NCBI GenBank assembly: GCA_037140475.1
Contig: JBAXEJ010000070.1
Coordinates: 1 to 10,397, forward strand
Source: PALSA-1006 sp037140475
GTDB taxonomy: Bacteria > Pseudomonadota > Gammaproteobacteria > Burkholderiales > Gallionellaceae
DNA length: 10,397 nt
Reading direction: 5' to 3'
The position numbers and the translations under genes were made by a program. The first letter of the stretch is position 1. Every line of letters starts with the position of its first letter. Under the pieces are notes generated by a model. It saw only the letters and a program-made list of their open reading frames with translations. It had not been told where the DNA came from and ran no database searches. Below are positions 7,599 through 10,397 of this stretch, piece after piece.

Positions 7599-7644
7599 TG
7601 CGTCGTCCCATCACGATATTTTTATGAGGCAGCTTGCCTGCCAT
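7588..7644 (-). CDS. Possible 18-codon leader ORF before the GT9 gene
   Basis: A short frame starts at ATG 7644 with AAGGA two bases upstream, encodes MAGKLPHKNIVMGRRIEH and stops 11 nt inside the GT9 gene. Its translation could deliver ribosomes to the weak TTG start of the GT9 gene. A 5-bp-arm hairpin (7628-7642) covers its first codons. Length alone gives no support, the ribosome binding site spacing is short, and it could be chance. Confidence 0.2.
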   Translation of the reverse strand: MAGKLPHKNIVMGRRIEH

Positions 7645-7735
7645 TTTCCTTCAACTTAAGCACATTGACGGCGCGGCATTATCGGTTAAAGCCGGCGAAT
7701 CAACAAGCGTATAAAAACAACTAAAGTCAAAGCGC
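7645..7735. other. Spacer between xerD and the glycan cluster
   Basis: This gap of about 90 bp follows the xerD stop on the minus strand. I see no hairpin followed by a U-run that would end xerD transcription, and no promoter with good spacing. GATAAT-like and TATACG-like hexamers are present, but without a well-placed -35 box. The glycan cluster may be read partly from the ogt-xerD transcript or from a promoter not recognisable by eye. Confidence 0.3.
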
Positions 7736-8629
7736 TCAACCTCTTGGATGATGTTTTGCATGCAAGGCCTTCAATCGCTCACGCGCCACGTGAGTGTAAA
7801 TTTGCGTGGTAGAAATATCAGAATGCCCCAATAGCAATTGCACTACGCGCAAATCCGCACCGTGATTGAGCAAATGTGTCGCAAAGGCATGGCGCAGGGT
7901 ATGAGGGGACAAGGGTTTATCCAGACCACCTTGCTTAGCATGCCGCTTGATGAGATACCAAAACATCTGCCGAGTCATCGGCCCACCGCGTTGCGTCACA
8001 AACATCGCGTCGCTCAGCTTTCCGGACAACAATAACGGGCGCATTTCTTTCAAATACTTTTGCAGCCAATCGAGGGCTTCCTCTCCCAATGGCACAAGTC
8101 GCTCCTTACTCCCCTTACCCATCACCCTCACCACACCCATGTCAAGACTGATTTGTGCCACCGTCAAATTCACCAACTCTGACACGCGCAGACCCGTGGC
8201 ATACAACACTTCCAACATGGTGCGGTCACGCATCCCCAGTGGGGTTTCTGTTTCTGGCGCATTCAATAATGACTCAACGTCAGCTTCGGAAAGGCTCTTG
8301 GGCAAACTACGCGGTAACTTTGGCGAAGCAATTTGCAAAGTTGGATCAACCGAAATTTTATTTTGTCGCAACAAATAGCGGAACAAACGCTTGAGGCTAG
8401 AAATCGCACGACCAGTACTGCTCGCCTTGGCTTTTTGCTGGGTAAAGAGATGCGCCAAGAAACCTTGAATATCCGCTTGCGTCACTTCTAAAATGGAAAC
8501 ACCTCGCTGCTGTAACCAGTCAGCGAATTTTTGCAAATCTCGGCGATAGCTTTCTAATGTATTGCGAGACAGGCCATCTTCTAGCCAAATCGCATCACAA
8601 AACTCATCAAGTAAATCAGCGTCGCTCAT
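7736..8629 (-). CDS. xerD: Site-specific tyrosine recombinase XerD
   Basis: XerD acts with XerC at the chromosomal dif site to resolve chromosome dimers, under control of FtsK at the division septum. The protein has 297 residues, the family norm. The N-terminal SAM-like DNA-binding domain covers about 1-90 (FCDAIWLEDGLSRNTLESY; ASSTGRAISSLKRLFRYL). The catalytic domain contains all six expected residues: R148 in ATGLRVSELV, K172 in GKGSKER, H243 and R246 in SPHTLRHAFATHLL, H269 in LLGHSDISTTQIYTHV, and the nucleophile Y278. The residue numbering is almost identical to the E. coli protein, which favours XerD over XerC or a phage integrase. It is downstream of ogt, whose 3' end it overlaps by 14 nt, so the two are probably co-transcribed. 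Confidence 0.97.
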   Translation of the reverse strand: MSDADLLDEFCDAIWLEDGLSRNTLESYRRDLQKFADWLQQRGVSILEVTQADIQGFLAHLFTQQKAKASSTGRAISSLKRLFRYLLRQNKISVDPTLQIASPKLPRSLPKSLSEADVESLLNAPETETPLGMRDRTMLEVLYATGLRVSELVNLTVAQISLDMGVVRVMGKGSKERLVPLGEEALDWLQKYLKEMRPLLLSGKLSDAMFVTQRGGPMTRQMFWYLIKRHAKQGGLDKPLSPHTLRHAFATHLLNHGADLRVVQLLLGHSDISTTQIYTHVARERLKALHAKHHPRG

Positions 8630-9098
8630 GCGCCAGCAACCATTTCTTAATATTTAGTGCACCATCATCGGCGCGATGCATAAAGCCGCCCAAGCCAGAT
8701 TTGCTCACCACACGATGACACGGCACGATAATAGGAATCGGATTGTTACCACACGCCTGCCCTATCGCGCGCGGACTTGAGTGAATCAATGTGGCCAACT
8801 CACCATAAGTTTGAACTTGTCCCAGCGGAATCTCGCACATTGCTTGCCACACTTTAAGCTGATGTGTCGTGCCGTCTAACTTGAGGGGTAGATCAAACTG
8901 GAAACCGGCATCGTCAAAGTACGCCTGTAGCTGCAAAGCGACCTCGCTCACAAAAGAATTCTGCGGCATAAATATCTCAGCATCACTTCCCAGAAAAGCA
9001 ATTCCCGTGAGCTGGCTGTCGACACACTGAATCCCTAGTACCCCAAAAGGAGCGCTCAACTGCGCTTGATACCGCGAGATTGGGAGTGGGTTCACCAT
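8616..9098 (-). CDS. ogt: Methylated-DNA--protein-cysteine methyltransferase (Ogt/Ada C-terminal type)
   Basis: This is a suicide repair protein that takes the alkyl group from O6-alkylguanine (and O4-alkylthymine) in DNA onto its own cysteine. From the ATG at 9098 it has 160 residues. An N-terminal ribonuclease-like domain (about 8-75) is followed by the DNA-binding active-site domain: LKVWQAMCEIPLGQVQTYGE (81-100), the arginine finger R110 in SSPRAIGQA, and NPIPIIVPCHRVV with nucleophile C127. GLGGF (135-139) closes the active site, with Phe where many relatives have Tyr, and the helix ends in KKWLLAHE. A TTG at 9110 would add four residues and is less likely. No clear ribosome binding site is seen. 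It shares a transcript with xerD by overlap and is divergent from the GntR regulator. Confidence 0.95.
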   Translation of the reverse strand: MVNPLPISRYQAQLSAPFGVLGIQCVDSQLTGIAFLGSDAEIFMPQNSFVSEVALQLQAYFDDAGFQFDLPLKLDGTTHQLKVWQAMCEIPLGQVQTYGELATLIHSSPRAIGQACGNNPIPIIVPCHRVVSKSGLGGFMHRADDGALNIKKWLLAHERR

Positions 9099-9142
9099 AA
9101 TTAAGATCAAATAAAACCAGATAGTTATCCGCTAATAACGCG

Positions 9143-9151
9143 TTTATACCA
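9143..9151 (-). promoter_or_regulatory. Possible extended -10 promoter for ogt-xerD
   Basis: On the minus strand TGGTATAAA forms an extended -10 (TG-n-TATAAA) about 45 bp upstream of the ogt ATG. No good -35 box lies 16-18 bp above it, as is common for extended -10 promoters. An inverted repeat GTTAT-6-ATAAC (9124-9139) lies just downstream, where a repressor could act. Confidence 0.35.
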
Positions 9152-9212
9152 CACCACAAAAAACGCTTTTGCGGCAAACGCACCCAGTTTACACAACTCT
9201 AAAACAGGCAAT

Positions 9213-9224
9213 ATTGTCGACATA
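9213..9224. promoter_or_regulatory. Upstream TGTCGACA operator half of a pair (box 1)
   Basis: ATTGTCGACATA contains the perfect 8-bp palindrome TGTCGACA (9215-9222). It is the weaker copy of the site at 9275-9286 because the outer positions are not symmetrical. GntR/FCD regulators typically bind such short palindromes with a TGTCGACA-like centre. A TATTGT overlapping it (9212-9217) lies 18 bp after TTTACA (9188-9193), so it may cover a promoter. Autoregulation is inferred. Confidence 0.55.
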
Positions 9225-9274
9225 ATCAAATAAATATCTACACAAAATGTGTTTTTGGGTTTAGGATTTGCACT

Positions 9275-9286
9275 ATTGTCGACAAT
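9275..9286. promoter_or_regulatory. Perfect ATTGTCGACAAT operator (box 2)
   Basis: This is a perfect 12-bp palindrome ending 12 bp before the regulator start codon. Its centre is 62 bp from that of box 1, close to six helical turns, so two dimers could face the same side of the DNA and interact. The motif resembles what I recall as the operator of GntR-type propionate regulators (PrpQ); that link comes from memory and was not searched. Confidence 0.65.
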
Positions 9287-9298
9287 CTTAAAGTTATT

Positions 9299-9976
9299 AT
9301 GTTTTCGAGACCAATAGAAAAAGGCACACTTGCCGACACCGCATCGCGCCAGCTAGCGCACAGTATCGTCACCGGCGAGCTAGCGCAGGGCCAGAAGCTG
9401 AACGAAGTTGAGCTGGCCGAGCGCTTTGGCATGGGTCGCGGCCCATTGCGCGAGGCTTTGCGACATCTCGAAGGCATGCGACTCGTAACACGCATTCCAA
9501 ACGCTGGCGCTAGAGTTGTTACGCTTGATCGTAAAACACTCTCCGATATTTATGGCGTGAGAGAGGCACTAGAGGGCATGGCCTGTCGCCTCGCAGCTAC
9601 ACAAATGAGTGATGAAGAAATCGCTCAGTTAGGCGCACTGCTCGACCGCCACGAAGAACAAATCAAAAAAGAAGGTGGCAAGGTCTATTCACAAAGCGAA
9701 GGCGATCTTGACTTCCATTACCAAATTGCACGCGGCAGCCGTAACCACATGCTGATGGATATGCTCGGCAGCGAGCAATACCAACTGCTACGCATGTGCC
9801 GCTATCGCACTAGTCGTAAAGCCGCACGCACCAAACCTGCCCTAGAACAACACCGCCAGATCGTCGCCGCATTACAACAACGCGACGGCGAGCTGGCCGA
9901 GCTACTCATGCGTCGTCACATTCAAGGGGCATGGAAGAGCATTAGCGAAATGATCGATAAAGAGGAGGCCGTATGA
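9299..9976 (+). CDS. GntR-family (FCD/FadR-type) transcriptional regulator of the prp locus
   Basis: This is a 225-residue repressor-type protein. The winged helix covers about 10-75 (ASRQLAHSIVTGELAQGQKL; ELAERFGMGRGPLREALRHL as recognition helix; AGARV wing). The all-helical FCD effector domain covers about 80-218. Four residues in the positions of the FCD metal site are visible: D136 and H140 in GDLDFHYQIA, H185 in EQHRQIV and H207 in RRHIQG, so it probably binds a metal with a carboxylate ligand such as a methylcitrate-cycle intermediate. It is immediately upstream of prpB, which points to control of propionate catabolism. Two palindromic operators lie in its own promoter region. No real ribosome binding site precedes the ATG (only AAAG), unlike the strong sites of the next two starts. 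Its last codons (KEEAV) run through the ribosome binding site of the following frame. Confidence 0.92.
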   Translation: MFSRPIEKGTLADTASRQLAHSIVTGELAQGQKLNEVELAERFGMGRGPLREALRHLEGMRLVTRIPNAGARVVTLDRKTLSDIYGVREALEGMACRLAATQMSDEEIAQLGALLDRHEEQIKKEGGKVYSQSEGDLDFHYQIARGSRNHMLMDMLGSEQYQLLRMCRYRTSRKAARTKPALEQHRQIVAALQQRDGELAELLMRRHIQGAWKSISEMIDKEEAV

Positions 9977-9981
9977 GCAGT
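9958..9981 (+). repeat. Gene-junction repeat, copy 1
   Basis: The 12-bp TAAAGAGGAGGC (9958-9969), three bases, then ATGAGCAGT (9973-9981) recur at 10080-10106. This copy holds the gntR stop (TGA, 9974-9976), a GAGGAGG ribosome binding site (9962-9968) and an ATG at 9973 with four-base spacing. Confidence 0.8.
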
Positions 9982-10101
9982 GAGCAGGGACCCCGCTTGC
10001 GGGGATGTGAACGTCCGCGAGTGCTGCCAAGCCTCAGATACGCTGCACGCAAACACAAATTCAAATTCAAATTCAATTTTAAAGAGGAGGCTCGAGTATG
10101 A
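9973..10101 (+). CDS. Small 42-residue basic ORF between gntR and prpB
   Basis: The frame starts at ATG 9973, overlapping the gntR stop as ATGA, with GAGGAGG (9962-9968) four bases upstream. It ends at TGA 10099-10101, overlapping the prpB ATG (10098) as another ATGA. It encodes 42 residues, rich in Arg and Lys: MSSEQGPRLRGCERPRVLPS, then a middle part with RYAARKHK, then KFKFKFNFKEEARV. The KFKFKF stretch is encoded by a three-fold AAATTC repeat. The first three residues are identical to those of PrpB, and the last (KEEARV) resemble the end of the regulator (KEEAV), because the gene junction is duplicated. Exact coupling on both sides and a strong ribosome binding site favour translation. 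A by-product of duplication, read only as a link to prpB, is the main alternative. No family recognised. Confidence 0.45.
   Translation: MSSEQGPRLRGCERPRVLPSLRYAARKHKFKFKFNFKEEARV
9991..10004 (+). other. Stable hairpin with CTTG loop
   Basis: CCCCG-CTTG-CGGGG forms a five-pair all-GC stem with a CUUG tetraloop, an unusually stable loop in RNA. It lies 18 bases after the ATG of the small frame. No U-run follows, so it is not a classical terminator; it could slow ribosomes, protect mRNA ends or act as a partial attenuator before prpB. Confidence 0.6.
10057..10074 (+). repeat. Three tandem copies of AAATTC
   Basis: AAATTC occurs three times without interruption, followed by AATTTTAAAG. It lies 23 bases before the prpB start and just upstream of its ribosome binding site. 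In the small frame it encodes alternating Lys and Phe. The A/T-rich segment would keep the prpB ribosome binding site unstructured. Confidence 0.85.
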
Positions 10102-10106
10102 GCAGT
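10080..10106 (+). repeat. Gene-junction repeat, copy 2, with the prpB ribosome binding site
   Basis: TAAAGAGGAGGC (10080-10091), six bases, then ATGAGCAGT (10098-10106) match copy 1 at 9958-9981. GAGGAGG (10084-10090) stands seven bases before the prpB ATG, an ideal ribosome binding site that fixes the prpB start. Confidence 0.85.
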
Positions 10107-10397
10107 ACGCCCGGCAACAAACTGCGCCAAGCAGTGAAAGACAATTCCCCACTGCAAGTGGTCGGAGCCGTCACCGCCTACTGCGCCATCCTTGCACAGA
10201 AGAGCGGCCACAAAGCACTGTACCTTTCGGGTGGCGGCGTGGCGGCTTCTTCATTGGGTATCCCCGACCTCGGCATCACCACCTTGCATGACGTATGCGA
10301 AGACACGCGCCGCATCACCGGCAACCTCAGCCGCTTCGTACCGCCCCGGATGGGATGATCGCGGCGGCGGCCGGTTTCGGCTGCCGCTGTTTCCACA
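10098..10397 (+). CDS. prpB: Methylisocitrate lyase PrpB, 5' part, frame broken near the window edge
   Basis: PrpB splits 2-methylisocitrate into pyruvate and succinate, the last step of the methylcitrate cycle for propionate use. Residues 1-78 match the family well: SPLQVVGAVTAYCAILAQ (17-34), the substrate-binding YLSGGGVAASSLGIPDLGI (42-60) and TTLHDVCEDTRRIT (61-74). After that the expected sequence (roughly LPLLVDADTGFGG) is missing: the frame reads RFVPPRMG and stops at 10356-10358. A GFG-like stretch (GGTTTCGGC, 10373-10381) appears in the +2 frame, about 14 bases further on than expected. Either several errors or an insertion disrupt the gene, or the sequence is poor at a contig end. 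The rest of the gene is outside the window. A PEP mutase-family relative other than PrpB is possible, but the upstream FCD regulator supports prpB. Confidence 0.85.

Noticed and set aside
7628..7642. Hairpin GGCAG-5-CTGCC as the terminator of xerD
   Set aside because: On the minus strand it is followed by TCATAAAAATA rather than a U-run, and its stem is only 5 bp.
7183..8378. Open frames of 133 and 143 codons on the plus strand (7183-7584 and 7947-8378)
   Set aside because: They lie antisense inside the GT9 and xerD genes, whose proteins carry clear family motifs; the plus-strand products show no recognisable features.
1..10397. CRISPR arrays, tRNA genes, insertion sequences and phage attachment sites
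   Set aside because: No spaced repeats, cloverleaf sequences, transposase frames or terminal inverted repeats were found; xerD has the normal housekeeping form and is not an integrase of a mobile element.

Overview
The window looks like chromosomal DNA of a proteobacterium, most likely a betaproteobacterium with medium GC content. The reasons are the rRNA leader at the left edge, whose boxA and boxC-like sequences resemble those of Burkholderia relatives; the tsaD-plsY-folB housekeeping group; a GntR/FCD regulator in front of prpB; and Gram-negative surface-glycan glycosyltransferases. The exact genus cannot be read from the sequence.

Layout, left to right. Positions 1-140 hold the promoter and antitermination leader of an rRNA operon transcribed leftwards out of the window. 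Divergent from it is tsaD (tRNA t6A synthesis), which converges on and overlaps plsY (phospholipid synthesis). folB (folate synthesis) is divergent from plsY and overlaps, tail to tail, the last gene of a leftward cluster. That cluster, read from right to left (7598 to 2253), is a GT9 heptosyltransferase-type protein, a GtrA-like flippase-type protein, a PMT-type (GT39/ArnT-like) integral membrane glycosyltransferase, a membrane-anchored sialidase-like (BNR/Asp-box) protein and an unrecognised multi-pass membrane protein. Every junction in it overlaps (about 4, 11, 1 and 17 nt), so the five proteins are probably made in step and work together on a cell-surface or periplasmic glycan.

Further right, ogt and xerD form a second leftward two-gene unit (DNA alkylation repair and chromosome-dimer resolution). 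The right end is a rightward propionate-catabolism locus: a GntR/FCD regulator preceded by two TGTCGACA palindromes 62 bp apart, then a short interval, then the 5' part of prpB (methylisocitrate lyase).

The most unusual spot is the gntR-prpB interval (9958-10106). The gene junction itself (ribosome binding site, last codons of the upstream frame, first codons of prpB) is present twice, about 122-125 bp apart. A 42-codon frame runs exactly between the two copies and is joined to both neighbours by ATGA overlaps. The prpB frame breaks near residue 79, close to the window edge, which may be a real lesion or poor sequence at a contig end.
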